This document shows positions 1 to 11,859 of a DNA stretch of 64,000 nt, piece by piece. Position 1 is the stretch's first letter, and each line of letters starts with the position of its first letter. Source of the stretch: Bryoerythrophyllum caledonicum (lineage: Eukaryota > Streptophyta > Bryopsida > Pottiales > Pottiaceae). The stretch covers positions 4,878,553 through 4,942,552 of the forward strand of contig OZ020520.1 in NCBI GenBank assembly GCA_963971425.1. The letters are read 5' to 3'. The notes below the pieces were generated by a model. The model searched no databases and was not told where the DNA came from. It was given only the letters and a program-made list of their open reading frames with translations. The position numbers were made by a program, and so were the translations under genes.

Positions 1-19
1 CAAAAAACTTAGAGTTCTT

Positions 20-46
20 CATATATATATATATATATATATATAA
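20..46. repeat. (AT)n microsatellite
   Basis: About 13 uninterrupted AT dinucleotides, followed by T- and A-runs. Low-complexity DNA with no coding potential. Confidence 0.9.
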
Positions 47-59
47 TTTTTTTTTAAAA

Positions 60-490
60 AAAAATTTAAATTTTTTCACAACAATATGTGTTGTAAACTT
101 TCTTATTGACCATTTGGATTATCATCCTAAAATATAATCAAATTCACCAAAAAAAATATGTTAAATGGCTATTTTTAAACCTCCACTCCTTGCACAATTG
201 TTTTGAATATGCTACACCGCTTTTCTACTTTTAAAAATTGGTGTACAAAGAACTAATATCATATTCAATGAATTTAGACCTTGTATCGTGCAAAAGTTTG
301 ACACCAAGCGAAGTCAAAGTCTGTCGATCCTCTCAACAAAGGAAAGAAAACAAATTATTTTTTCTACTTTTAACGCTGTAATCTTTCAATCCGTCTGGTC
401 AAAGTTTATGAAATTTCCTGAGTATGTTACTTGATAAGTCTTAATTGAGATCCTACAATCAAATCTAAATAAAGAAATTTATGTTTCTTT
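60..490 (-). repeat. TTAA-family element body, reverse orientation, ends lost
   Basis: Read on the minus strand, this stretch follows the same order of blocks as the copies at 30.1, 34.7, 39.3, 55.0 and 63.0 kb: a GTAGGATCT block, a block reading CATACTC then AAATTTCAT, then TTTGACC-CGGATTGAAAGA, then GGTGTAGCATATTCAAAAC. No terminal TTAA or inverted repeat is recognisable, so it is a truncated copy of the non-coding element. Confidence 0.6.
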
Positions 491-766
491 CCTTCCTCAT
501 TGCACTGGAAGTGTTTTTGGTGGACCTAATATTTGTCCTACTCTTTGAGGAACTCCAGCAAGATCGGAGCACAAGGATACCTACACACTGGTCAAATCCA
601 CACACCCCCTCTCAAACTACTTATTTTTTCTAATCCACAGTAGTTCAGACACAAAGGGTATCACCTAGGTGTTACATGAGAATTGCCTAGATATTACATG
701 GGTATGACCTTAGACAAATCCTACATATTTTCCAAAAAATTTCGACGGTCTCCGTTTTGAATTAAT
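491..766. other. Intergenic, nothing recognised
   Basis: AT-rich sequence with no sustained reading frame and no match to the other repeats in this window. Confidence 0.5.
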
Positions 767-1425
767 TATGTAGGACCCCGACCAACGCGTAGGGTGAGCG
801 TGGAGTCTTCGACAAGGCACCGGAACTTGAAGCCCAAGTCTTATGCAGACGCATCCGAGCTTGAGGAGGAGGTGCTCAAATCATTCTAGATTGTCACAAG
901 TAAGTTACACAATCCCAACCGACTCTTGTGGTTTTTTCTTGTGGAATGTGTGGTCACTGTAAAGAGCGGTATCGGTTATTTCCAGGGCTCTTGTAGAACT
1001 CCATCCCACCATACTCACACCATGAAAGTCCAGATCAATACCAGATCGACTTTAGAATCAGCTTAGGGTTTCTAGTCTCTCGAACCCGAAATCTAACCCT
1101 GAACACACAAAATTACGCAGATCACTTTAGGGTTTCCAGGTCGATACTACCACACTCCCTACTAGCATACTCACATCATGAAAGTCCAGATCGATATCAG
1201 ATCGACGTTAGAATCAGCTTAGGGTTTCTAGTCTCTCGAACCCATAACCTAGCGCAACGCTAACCCTAAACAAATACAGGGAAATCCCCGATCTAGGATC
1301 AAAAATTACATCGTTACAAGGTCTCTTGGGTTCGATATTGTACATATGTAACATCGGTATCGTTGCTACAGAGTCTGTACACAATGTAGATTAGTCATAT
1401 AATGCGATTTTTGTGTGAGGTTTAA
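767..1425 (+). repeat. Dispersed repeat, copy 1 (possible solo LTR) upstream of the VOC gene
   Basis: Begins TGTAGGACCCCGACCAACGC and is nearly identical to 31519-32070. Inside it a block of about 85 bp (CATGAAAGTCCAGATC through GGGTTTCTAGTCTCTCGAAC) occurs twice, near 1020-1085 and 1175-1245; the second copy of the repeat has it once. The TG start and 0.55-0.65 kb length would fit a solo LTR, but no CA end or target duplication could be assigned. Both copies end a few hundred bases before a GC-rich gene. Confidence 0.65.
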
Positions 1426-1698
1426 ATTTGACACGAGGCCCTGGGATTTTCCTGACGCAGATCACTCTAGGGTTTCCAGCTTCCACACCCGCCAGAGGAC
1501 GAATGGTAACATCACGGTATACACCTGAGGGGTCCCGTTGCGTATCTTAAGAGCATCGCCTGTGTGTTACTGGAGTATACCATTACGGCATCGCCAGAGC
1601 TCGGAATCGCAGCAACCGGTACTGATTCAGAAATCCACAGTGTACTCTGGCGTGCGAGAGTTGAGGCAAATCCCCGCAGTGAATCCCACCTGACAGCA

Positions 1699-2127
1699 AT
1701 GACGACGTTGGGTGCGCAGGCAATGATCGCAGCGTCCGCCATCGGGCCGTGCCCGCCCCACAGGCAGCTGGTGTACGAGCACTACACGCCCTCGCTCTCG
1801 CGCTCCGTCGCCTTCCTGCAACCGCTCGGCTTCACGGTCGTGCGGCGCGAGGCGGCCTTCGCGGAGATGGGGTGGGGGCCCGATGCCCGCCTCTTCGTGG
1901 AGGAGGTGGAGGAGGCGGAGGTCACCCCCGCCGGGTATCACGGCAATGTCCGCGTGATGGTGCCGGACGTGGACGCGGTTTACTGGGTGGCGGTGGGAGT
2001 GCCCGATGCGACGATCCTGAAGCCGCTGGAAGATCGGTACTACGGGCTTCGCGATTTTACCGTTGGCGGGCCGTTCGGAATGGCGTTGCGCTTTGCCTCT
2101 CCTCTTCCGGGCTTCTCAGAAGATTGA
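1699..2127 (+). CDS. VOC / glyoxalase-fold protein, single exon
   Basis: A 142-residue protein. After about 18 variable residues comes a vicinal-oxygen-chelate-like half: VYEHYTPSLSRSVAFLQPLG (strand and helix), a central FVEEVEEAEV region, a VRVMVPDVDAVYW strand-helix, and the closing YGLRDFTVGGPFGMALRFA, the GLRDF-DP-G-LRF pattern usual in glyoxalase/bleomycin-resistance-type domains. The family includes metal-dependent lyases, dioxygenases and binding proteins. The metal ligands are not obvious here, so no reaction is assigned. The start is the first ATG that leaves only a short leader; the frame stays open upstream to 1564, and an ATG eight codons later is also possible. The block is strongly GC-rich (about 60% or more) against AT-rich flanks, but so are exons of neighbouring genes, so composition alone does not show transfer. 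Confidence 0.7.
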   Translation: MTTLGAQAMIAASAIGPCPPHRQLVYEHYTPSLSRSVAFLQPLGFTVVRREAAFAEMGWGPDARLFVEEVEEAEVTPAGYHGNVRVMVPDVDAVYWVAVGVPDATILKPLEDRYYGLRDFTVGGPFGMALRFASPLPGFSED

Positions 2128-3835
2128 GGGGAATACGACGAACTTGAGTGGAGGCCGGCGTGAATAGAGTGTTTGTTTGTTCCATTATTAAGTTGGTGCT
2201 CGCTGGACAAAGGATTAGTCTAGTCTAGAACTACAACTCTCTCTTGAGGGTAGAAACTGTAAGTTTTTTCAATAATATAGTATATTCGTTTGTGATGAAT
2301 GTATTAATATATAATCATTATCTATTGATGGGATATATTCGATAGGTTTTTCTGAAGGTAAAAGGGGTCACTTTGCATGTCACTGTATGCTTTATGGTCT
2401 TATGTTAGTAGTTGAAACCACATGGACATGGTGACTTGGCTTGGAAAAGGTGGGGGGCAACTATATGTCAATTTTTTGAGAACTCAAGGTACTATGGCGG
2501 AGCTTTAGCTTCCACTGGGTAGCGCCCAAGAGCATTGATTGCCATAGTGCAGAAAAAATCGGCATGAAATTCCTTATGCTCTTGTTTCTTTTCATATTTA
2601 AATCACAACTTGTCTTTTTCATTTTTTCTTCCTTTTCAAGAAGGACTTTCAAAAACTCTCATCTCTCCTATCTCTCCAAAGAATATGAAACAAATGTATA
2701 TGTTGGCATGTCTTTTTAATACTTGGAATAGATGTTTGTTATTTGAATTCTTTGCAAAATCTCAAATGTAGGGCTATACATCATATAGAACACCTTCATC
2801 CCAACCAACACCTTAAAGTTTGAGTTCATGGCTCAACAACTGAAACACCCAAAAACACACATTTTCATGTTTACATGTGACTTTTTAGTCCACCTCCAAG
2901 ATGGGGCATCAAGGATACTATGCACTATCTATGTCTTACTAGATTCTTTCTTCACAATTATCTTTATTCACACCCACTGTAACTCTTTGTTTCAATAAGG
3001 TCCATTTGCACTTGGTGTTAGAGGTGGTATTAGCAAATGAATCTAGTTATAAAGGTGTACCTAAATTCATTTTGCTGACACCAACTGCAAACAAGCCCTA
3101 CGTGAAATTTTCTTACCAACAACTAGTTAAAGATTGTTCAAACAAAATTGGCGCCTACATGGCTAAAAGTCTTAGCCATAGGTGATAATTTACATAATAT
3201 TCATGTTGTTGGATTGTACCCATATGCTATTACACAATATTTCATGTATTGTGTGATAATCTGGCAAATTGGTCACTTCTAGAAAAGATAAGACGACTAC
3301 TGTATCCAAAGATCGGATTTGGCGAAACATATATTCTAAAAATATTAGATTTTTTTTTTCAGAAACATCAATTTTTTAACTTGGTGAAAAGATGGATTAG
3401 AAGAATACTCTACTTACGAACTTTTCCAAAGTTATATTCTTAGAAATACATAATTATTTGGTGAGAGTGCCAAACTTGACCCTTCGGTTTGATAGTAATA
3501 GACTTAAGAGGAACTCCTGGTTCACTCAGTGGGACTAATGATAAGATTTTATGTGTTCATCCTTTAACGCCTAAGTGGATCATGAAAGCCTCAGAGAATC
3601 TACGAGTGTAATAGATTATGCAGAGCATCATCTACACAACATGTACAATTCAGCACAACCCTACTTCAGAGAAATCACTATAGTTTGCTAATGCATGCAT
3701 GGATTGAAGAGACTTGTTGGAAAACTAACGAAGAGCTCAAAATATGTTCCAAGGTCGTGTGAGACAATGGCCAATTGTGGAAAGAGTTAGAAGAGCAAAA
3801 GCTCCAAAAACAACATGGCTAGGGCCTCACAGGCC
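2128..3835. other. Intergenic, nothing recognised
   Basis: AT-rich sequence. Only short, low-complexity frames occur and none resembles a known family. A short stretch near 2400-2480 is locally richer in G. No RNA gene or inverted repeat was seen. Confidence 0.5.
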
Positions 3836-3839
3836 TTAA

Positions 3840-4145
3840 CCCTTTAAGGCCGATGAGCTTTTTTGGCTTGTGAGGATCTACAAATGTTCTAGATCATGCA
3901 AAATGACATCTACGCAATGGTTACATTTCAGAACAAAAATCTACAAACTTGTTTAACGGAAATCACTGTAGCTCGTCAATGCTTGCACCTATTGCAGTGG
4001 CAATGGTCTCAAAAGATGCCCATCTTCCTCCACCCCCAAGTCATGGTCAATTTTTTCCTTTCAGGTGGCCTATAGAAATTTTTATAAAGGTTTTTGTCGA
4101 GAATCGACCCATACATTGTCTATCAGCCTTATCGGCCTTTAAGGG
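3840..4145. mobile_element. TTAA-flanked MITE (piggyBac-like), 306 bp
   Basis: The element is bracketed by TTAA at 3836-3839 and 4146-4149. Its ends are inverted repeats: CCCTTTAAGGCCGATGA on the left, and CCCTTAAAGGCCGATAA when the right end is read in reverse complement. It has no coding capacity. The TTAA duplication is the signature of piggyBac-type insertion. A truncated copy of the left end lies at 31031-31145. Confidence 0.75.
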
Positions 4146-4149
4146 TTAA

Positions 4150-4940
4150 TCCTTTAGTGCCCAAGAAGCCCGAAATGGGACTCCGGAGGTGCTCAAACTC
4201 AATTTGCATGAAATCCATGAGGAACTAGGCTTCGAGATACGAGGTTCAGATTTGCGCACTCATTACACGAACACTCTCCGACAATCAGATCATGATTTGG
4301 ATTTACAGAACTCTTGGAAAAGCTAGGAATACAACACAAAATACACCAAATACACAAAATACAGTGAATACTATGCCACATACTATGTTGTATTTCACAC
4401 ACATGTACATTGATTTTGGTCTTAAATTTTGATTGAACTTGGTCTTTAAGACATTCTTCACTGTTTTGTGATTGTTGATCTCTCTCCTCACATACAAAAC
4501 TTCCGTTTTGATTCCTATGAGGTTGGAACATTTTTGTATACAACCAAGTAGAAAAAAGGAAAAAAATCACCAATAATTGGGTATAAATATTTTCTTCACA
4601 TATAATATGTCAATGTGAAGCTATCAACCTAGTGCACATGTGAACTGCTCTAATTCAAAGTAAAAAAAATTCTTGCAAGACTCTATTGATAGTTAAAGTA
4701 GCACACCCTCCAAATTCCACAGTTTTCACTACCAATATACAGTAACTTTAAACACTATAATCTATTCCATCAACGGTTGGATGTTGTGCAAAATTTCCCC
4801 AAAGTTGAGATCATGGGTTAAGTTCAATTTTGTAAGGTTAGATACTAATATTAGACAGTGTATTTCCATCAATTCCGGTTCAAAGAAAAAAATCAGCAGA
4901 ATTCTTGGTTTCTCCAGAAACATCCCTGGGCGCTAAAGGG
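4150..4940. mobile_element. TTAA-flanked MITE, 791 bp, second family
   Basis: It abuts the previous element, sharing the TTAA at 4146-4149, and ends at TTAA 4941-4944. Ends: TCCTTTAGTGCCCAAGAAG on the left and CCCTTTAGCGCCCAGGGATG as the reverse complement of the right. The body is closely similar along its length to 28148-28926. No open frame of note. Confidence 0.75.
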
Positions 4941-4944
4941 TTAA

Positions 4945-6280
4945 GTGACATTGTGGGTACTGTACCATTAATGGAGGCTTTGTGAATAATAAAGATTGGA
5001 GGTTGGTGAAGCAAGGGTGATGGGAAAGTTGGATTCATCTGAAACTGCCCATCCAATCTGCATAGAATCAAGGGATTTGGAGTGCGCCTGGGCTGTGTGG
5101 TACAATTTCAGCGTGATTGCGGTGGCTCTTTATTGCAAGCCCACCGCACCTGAATCAGTGGCACACAAGTCTTTCAGTGATCAGCAGATTGTGCATATCA
5201 ATCTCAGTACGTTACTAATATATGTACGTTACGAACATCACCCACGTATTTGTGAAGTTATGTGCGGATGAGTGCCAAGCATGTGATTATCAAGGAGGTT
5301 TTGGTCGTCTGCAACTGATTGTATGGTTAGAATGATGTTTCAACGCATGTTGCGCTGTAGGTGAATTCAATAGCCTTCGTTGTGTTTGCAATGGTATGTA
5401 TGTTATTCCTGTCATATCAAACTTGGGTTGTACCTGCAAAAGAATAACGTACAGCATTTGGAAAAGTCCAAATGTTTTGCTTATCAGAGTAAAACAAAGT
5501 AGGCTTTTTCTCAAGTTGTCTAGGTTGAAACTCAAGATGCAGACCATCGTTCCAAAAAACAAATCCAAAGAATAATTGAAAGGAAGACTAGGTTTTGGCA
5601 TATGCTTGTTGGTCAAGCCAGAGGTACTTTATTTGAGTCAGACTGGAGTTTGATTCATTTTATTTTTTAATTTATCAGTAGGTGTTAATATAAGTATAGC
5701 AAAAAATATGTAACTTGTGTAATTTCAATCCTTAGTGTCCCATTCTCTTCAGATGAACAATTTTAGATTAGACTCCCTCAAGGTCAATTTTCATCTTAAA
5801 TTTCTTTGAGATCTTGTAGAATTAGGTGATGGGACTACTACTTGAAAATACTTTTATTTTACACTAGGTATGAAATACAGTTATTAGAGACAAATTTTAT
5901 CATAATGACTACTACACTAATTTAATATGTCATGTACAGGATCTCAAGGACCAAGAGCCACATTTTTACTATATTTTTAGTCCATATATTTCATTCATCA
6001 AGTTCTTTCCTATGCACAAACATTGATTGATGCACTACCACACATGGAGCATTTGAGAATTTTGCATATTTTTGTGAGTAGTTTCTACATTGATTGATGC
6101 ATTTTGTTCTATGACGCTATACTGACGTTGCTTTTTAAACTGAGATATTGAAGTTCATATGAGTTATGAGACAATAACGACTGGCAAATAAAGACTAGTG
6201 ATAGAATGAAGGATGCAAACTATTTTGCATATTTGTTAGTGCAATACGTGCTTCTCTTTCCAAACAGGTGTCAATGATGG
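4945..6280. other. Intergenic, nothing recognised
   Basis: Open frames of 60-110 codons exist (for example 4996-5271 plus and 5290-5616 minus) but show no recognisable domain, no splice-linked partner and no supporting composition. They are treated as chance. Confidence 0.45.
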
Positions 6281-6880
6281 TCTCTAAACATCCCATTGAC
6301 AACTATAGAATCCAAAGCCTGAGAGTTTGCGGAAGTAGATCCAAAAGTTGTCAAATGTAGAGGCAGAGGCCGCAAGGCGGAATTCAGGACAGTGACACAG
6401 GTGCAATTTTATGCATGTATGTTTCACCAAAATATGAATTTCTTCAAGGACGATTAAAAGGATTTGCAATGCAAAATTTACAATGGAGTGGTGGATGGCC
6501 TGAATGTTGGTAAACACAATTCGGCACAAATTGGCCAAAGTCTCGTAATAACTGTCATTTAATATGGAAGGCCCACAACAAATGAATCAATGCTATCAGA
6601 ATAAGATGGCCATTGTGCGCATGTTTGAACGGCCAAATCTATTGCAACGTTCATGTGTAACCCAAAATGCTTGGAGATAACAACAAGTCTAGAATCCAAA
6701 CAGGGAGTACAAGACTATTTGAATTTGATTGCTTGTGTATTCAATCGAAAATTATAATAGTTAATTGGAGATTTCAAAAATTGCAAAGTGTTTGATAAGG
6801 TGCAAGGATACACTTGGGTGATTGAATTTCAATAGAGAGGCCTACCGGGCGCAGTCATACTATTGAATCTCAATAAATAA
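6280..6880 (+). other. Possible 5' part of the Helitron, unresolved
   Basis: This stretch lies between plain intergenic DNA and the first recognisable Helitron protein fragment near 6900. It may hold the Rep (HUH) part, but I could not find the two-His motif or the catalytic Tyr in any frame. No other feature is supported. Confidence 0.25.
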
Positions 6881-8406
6881 TCAAAATTAAAGACTAGAGA
6901 CGAGCTAAAGTAAGGAGTGACCGCCAATCTATTGGATTAGGTGACTCACCCTGATGCTTATGAGACAATGACATACTACTTGGTATACAAGCCTTGCAGC
7001 ACGCAAAATCCAAGCACCCTTGCATAAATGATGTTAAATGCATCAAACAATACCCTAGCGACTTTGCTACAAACATGCTCGGACATAATGACTATCATGT
7101 CTTTATAAAGAGAGATGGGAGATTATCTTTTCTTAACAACTAAGGGCATCATATTCGCAACTATTGGATTGTACCGCGCAACATGTATTTGGTGTCAACG
7201 TACAACACGCGCAGAAACGTTAAGGTAAGCTTTTTGTACCGCCTTTGCATTGTTGTTTGAAGTTCAACTTTATAATTTTTTGCAATAAATATGTTCATCA
7301 ATCACAATGTTCGCTATGCCTCTGCCTCTAAGGTAGCATGGAGGCTATTCAAGTTTTTACTACACGATGGATCTCCAACAATATAACGTATGAAAGCTCA
7401 TTTAGCCGATCAACATCGTGTGATGTTTTATACAAACGTGAATGTGGCAGACATTTATTAAACTGATTGAGCTAGGATGACAACTTTGACAGAATGGTTT
7501 GAAGCAAATTAAACTATGTCACTTGCCACGGGGCGTCCTACATGAACTTTCCTTCCCGCTTCATACATAGCAGCGAGAGAAGAAATGAACAATCTAGAAG
7601 GGATTTGCAATAGGACGTCTCTATTTTGTCAATCCATTGGTGGACGAGAGATACTTATCTAAATGCTTTTAATGGTGGTAGAAGGTGCGACATCTTTCCA
7701 GCACCTGCGTAGATTTGAAGGCGTTGTCTTTGACACTTTCAAGGTTGCATGTGTTGCACATGGACTTTACAAGAATGATGAAGAGTGAGAAATGTCTCCA
7801 TGAAGCTGCAATGATGGGCTCAACTCCATTTATTTTTTGTACCCATCTTGACGCATGGACCGCCGACAGATCCATGGCAACTATGGAAGCAAATTAATGA
7901 AAGTTTTTAGACTAGTGCGGGCATAAATTACAGCACAATGGAGTAAAGCAACCATTGGAGGAGTTACAAATCCATTGTCTTGCATTGAACATGATCGCTC
8001 AATTGCTTGCAAGATTTGAAAAGTTGTTGAATAATTTTGATTTCCTTCAACTTGCATTTTCCATGAAGGAATTACAAGCACATCAACTTATTTTGGAGCA
8101 ACTCAATAGTGAGGCCGCACAATTGAGGGACAGGCTTCAACAATAAATGAAATGTTGAACAACGAGCAACCGACCGCATACAAAAGAATCATACAACTGA
8201 GTGCCTTGACATTTCTAACAAGAAGAAGAAGAAGAACTCCGGTCTCCTAGGGGGGGGCGCACCGTGAATAAAGTGTCTTTTTGTGCCGCCACAATCATCT
8301 CTAACAAGGTTTACTTTGTTGATGAACAAGGTGGTGTTGGAAAGACGCACCTAGAAAATCTCATCATGAAGTATGTGCGTTTACAAAATCAGATTGCGTT
8401 GGAAGG
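6880..8406 (+). pseudogene. Helitron Rep-helicase relic, 5' segment
   Basis: Fragments in shifting frames follow the order of a plant Helitron RepHel protein. Near 6940-7110: a DAYETMTYYLVYKPC fragment, then a frame change to KHPCINDVKCIKQYPSDF and HVFIKRDG, matching the family's PCM-DGKC-K-FPK segment. Near 7150-7215: YWIVPRNMYLVSTYNTRRNV. Near 7770-7830: KCLHEAAMM. Near 8155: LNNEQPTAYKRIIQL. Near 8310-8370: FVDEQGGVGKTHLENLIM, carrying a Walker A GGVGKT. Helitron RepHel nicks DNA and unwinds it for rolling-circle transposition. This copy has stops and frameshifts and is dead. The chromovirus cuts it just after the Walker A segment, and the protein resumes at 13758. Confidence 0.8.
8223..8299. 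mobile_element. 77-bp insertion with 9-bp target duplication
   Basis: The 9-mer TCTAACAAG occurs at 8214-8222 and again at 8300-8308, directly flanking this segment. Removing the segment and one 9-mer brings the two halves of the Helitron helicase (RIIQLSALTFL and FVDEQGG) closer together. A related sequence lies in reverse orientation at 15003-15078; both contain GAATAAAGTGTCT and GAAGAACTCCGGT. A 9-bp duplication is typical of Mutator-like elements, but no long terminal inverted repeat is visible. Confidence 0.6.
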
Positions 8407-8674
8407 TGTTAGGGACATGACCTCTGGAACCTTCTAGTTCCTTTTACTTCATATTAGGCTTTAACTTTAGAAATCCTTTTACTTTAGATTATGAAATATA
8501 TATAGGGGTCGAGGCTACAATGTCCTTTAGTCTCAACAATGCATCTCTTGGAGCACTCGCTCACCTCATTTCATGTTATTTGTGTACTCATCTTGTTCAT
8601 CCAAGTTCATATCAGTTTTTCTCGAAACGTTTTCTAGTTTCCAGAGTTCTTGTTTAGTAATCTTGTACCCATGA
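8407..8674 (+). repeat. 5' LTR of the chromovirus
   Basis: Aligns along its length with 13488-13757. It starts TGTTAGGGACA directly after the GAAGG duplication. Its 3' end has decayed to ACCCATGA where the other LTR has CCCTAACA. A TATA-like ATATATATAG lies near 8495, as expected for the U3 promoter. Confidence 0.85.
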
Positions 8675-8946
8675 TAGTTTGTCAAGACTGACCTCACTTG
8701 AGTATCACAATTAAGGCCCTTCTTGAGGTTGCCGTTTACCCCTTCTTTTTTGAAGGTGTACTAGCAATTTTAGAGGTTGCGGTTACCTCCTCTAATCTGA
8801 TACCTCATTTTATCACAACATTTGAGTCTTGTTCTTCTCGTGAGAGCAACGGACAACCCCTCTCCCTAAAGGTTTGAAGGTTTAAAGGTTGCAATTTATC
8901 CTTCACTCAACCAAGATTTTATTGTTAGTTATTTTCATATTTTAGT

Positions 8947-9656
8947 ATGGCTGGCACTCAAGACTTTATTATGCATGAATCCGCTGAGGCTAAGTTAGAG
9001 GCTGTTCTCAATGCTATCAACACATTATTGGTCCGGACCACAATGATTGAAGGAGTCATTGGCAGCCTTCAACAACATCAATCTCCCGCCAACCAAGAGG
9101 GAGGAGCTCTACTTGTGATTCGACAAGATCCACTACCACAACGAAAGGAACCTCATGTAAGCCTGCTTAAGAAATTTGACGTCAAGCATTCTAATTTTTG
9201 AGGGTTTGTCAATCAAATTTAATTAATAATCACCTTAAAATCAGAGCGCTACCCAATAGAAGAGTCACAGGTTGGATTAATTTGGACGTTGCTTACGAGA
9301 CAAGCTTATTATGGTTTGCTCCCTTGTTTGAGAAAGGTTCATCCATCTTGAACAACTTTGACACTTTTTTGGAGGCCTTTGCGAAAGCATTTGGAGAACA
9401 TGACAAGGCTGGTTGGGCAACAACAAAGATTCGGTCCATGCGGCAAGGGACACGTTTTGCATTGGCTTATGCCTCAGATTTTAGACAACTTGGGTGTGAC
9501 ATCAATTGGAATGAAGCAGTACTTGTGAGCCAATTCTATTGGGGCTTGAAGGATTTTGTGAAGGATTTGTTGTTGTCACTCCCTGACCAGCAAATGCTCA
9601 ATGAGACAATTATTCAAGCGGTCAAATGCAACAACCAACTCTTCCAACGTCGCTAG
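8947..9656 (+). pseudogene. gag: gag region of the chromovirus, frameshifted
   Basis: The frame starts MAGTQDFIMHESAEAK and stops near 9200. The neighbouring frame continues from about 9200 to 9656 with TGWINLDVAYET, FDTFLEAFAKAFG, FALAYASDFRQL and SQFYWGLKD, the usual layout of a retrotransposon gag domain (W-F-F-L-Y-F-G-L spacing). A nucleocapsid zinc-knuckle relic (CLYCGEGG, later NCP) follows near 9830-9880 in another frame. The capsid protein would package the RNA. At least one frameshift separates the halves. Confidence 0.75.
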
Positions 9657-10044
9657 GACTAGAGCTCATGGGCTCCATAAAAAAAACAAACGATCCGACA
9701 GACCTCATCTATGTCAGCAAGCAGTCCGAGTTTTCATTTAGAAATTGCAAATATGCAAATCGATGCAATACGTGTCAAACATCTTACTTTGGAAGAAAAA
9801 AAGCGTCAGGCGGGAGAAGGAATATGCTTGTATTGCGGCGAAGGAGGTTAGATAGTTCCCAATTGCCCGAAGAGCCGAATCAACATATTGTCAAGACCAG
9901 AGCAGCCATAGTCCAGGAAAATGAAGATGCTCAGCCACAATAGGAACTGTGCGGCTGGATAGTTCAGTTTCACAACAATATTTAGGTTCCTCTCTTTCCG
10001 CTCAACAAACACCTTGTTTTACAATTTCCTTGTTTTCTGGTCCT

Positions 10045-10135
10045 TAGAAACTTAAAACCACTGCTATGATAGATTCATGAGCATCTGCTTGTTTTCTAGA
10101 TGAAGAATTTGCCAAGAGTCACATATTCCCTCTAA
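10045..10135 (+). pseudogene. Retropepsin relic of the chromovirus
   Basis: A short stretch reads TAMIDS, a TGA stop, then ASACFLDEEFAKSH. This is the DSGA active-site region of an aspartic protease with the glycine codon changed to stop. The enzyme would have cleaved the polyprotein; here the catalytic loop is interrupted. Confidence 0.6.
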
Positions 10136-10479
10136 TCTAGAAATCTCAACCCATCCGTATAGAAGTGATAGATGGACAACATTTGTCCTCAGGCAATGTT
10201 TTCCATGAAACAATGCCTTTAGAAGTGATATTTAAAGGCCATAGTAGACAAACTATCTTTAATTTCATGAGAAGTCCATCAAACCCTATTATTCTTGGTC
10301 TCTCTTGGTTAAGAAAATACAATCCATCTGTAGACTGAAAATTGCGAAAGATGACTTTCCGCTTCCCTTTAGAACATTCAAACAATAATGCTCTTAGAAA
10401 ACTTTTTAGAAAACATGTTAGCAAACGTGTTAGAAAATCACGAATGAAAAACCCCTCTTCAATAGTGCAAGGGCGTTTG

Positions 10480-11350
10480 TAAGATTGTCCAAGGAAGACA
10501 CATCATTTGTCATCTATGCAGCTCCCATTTGCAAAGAGAAGACCTCAGCAGCCAGTATTCCGGAGCAATATAAGGATTTTGAAGATGTGTTTTTTAAGAA
10601 GAATGCCGACATACTCCCGGAGCACCGTCGATATGATTGTGCAATTGATTTGGAAGAAGGAGCACAACCGCCCTTTGGCCCGATATACAACCCATCGCAA
10701 ACAGAGTTGGCGGAATTACGGAAGTATATTGACGAGAATCTGGCCAAGAACTTCGTTCTCCTCTCGAAGTTACCAGCATGAGCGTCTATTCTATTTGTGA
10801 AGAAGAAGGATGGTTCATTACAAATGTGCGTGGGTTCTCAAGGTCTCAACAAGGTGACAAAGAAGAAGGCTATCTATTGCCCTTGATCATTGGACTTTTG
10901 GAACAACTCGGGAGTGCAAAGGTCTTTACCAAGATTGACTTGCGTGGAGCTTATAACCTCGTACGAATCAAGGAAGGAGACAAATGGAAGACAATTTTTC
11001 GTACAAGATATGGCCATTTCGAGGACAATGTCATGCCTTTTGGCCTTACAAACGCCACAACAATTTTTTAGCACATGATGAGTGGCATTTTTTGGGAGCA
11101 CCTTGACGACTTTGTCGTCATCTATTTAGATGATATTCTGAGATTTCCCAAGAATGAAGAAGATTATTAGAAGCACGTTGGTTTGGTCCTTGAAAAATTA
11201 TGTGAGCGAGGATTCTACGCCAAGCTAGAGAAGTGTTTATTTCACCAAATCGAGATGGAGTTTTTGGAATTCATTGCAACTACGGAAGGCTTGAAGATGG
11301 ACCCAAAGAAGGTGGAAGCTATAGTGTCTTAGGAAGTTCTGAAGAAAATT
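10480..11350 (+). pseudogene. Reverse transcriptase relic of the chromovirus
   Basis: Recognisable blocks run in order: the frame 10485-10781 (EQYKDFEDVFFKKNADILPE, then RRYDCAIDLEEG), the frame 10778-11071 ([19 protein letters not shown], then [18 protein letters not shown]), then VVIYLDDIL near 11116 with the catalytic YLDD, and a thumb-like segment to about 11350. Stops at 11070 and 11168 and frameshifts near 10780 inactivate it. Confidence 0.85.
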
Positions 11351-11523
11351 CGAAACGTACAATGTTTTCTTGGCTTTGCTAACTTCTATTAAATTTTCAT
11401 CAAGAATTATTTAGTAGTGGCTACTTCGCTCACGCGGTTGACATGCAAAAACAAGCTTGATTGGGGGCCGCCAACAAAAAAGGCATTTCAAGATCTTCAA
11501 ACAGCATTTAAAAAACGCCAATC

Positions 11524-11859
11524 TTGGTGCACCCGGATTTAACAAAGACATTCTATTTGGAGACTGATGCCTTGAATTTTGCTTTGGGAGTTGTACTTTC
11601 ACAGATGGTGGAGGACAAGAAGCTTCACCCAATTGCATTTTACTCTAGTAAGTTTTTTGCTGCCGAGATTAATTATGACATCCATGGTAAAGAACTTCTT
11701 GCTATTGTAGGTTTTTTTCAAGATTGGCGTCATTTCCTTGAAAGAGCTGCGCATCCAGTGACTGTGTATATAGATCACAAGAATTTGAATGTATTTTATG
11801 TCATCTTGTGTTTTGAATTGACGCCAAGCTCAATGGAACATGTCACTATCTCGGTTTGA
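11524..11859 (+). pseudogene. RNase H relic of the chromovirus
   Basis: The frame reads LETDALNFALGVVLSQ, then HPIAFYSSKFFAAEINYDIH, GKELLAIVGFFQDWRHFLE and VTVYIDHKNL. This is the usual Ty3/gypsy RNase H order, with the conserved first Asp (TDA), Glu (KEL) and Asp (YID). It would degrade the RNA strand during reverse transcription. The frame leaves the family pattern after HKNL. Confidence 0.8.
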
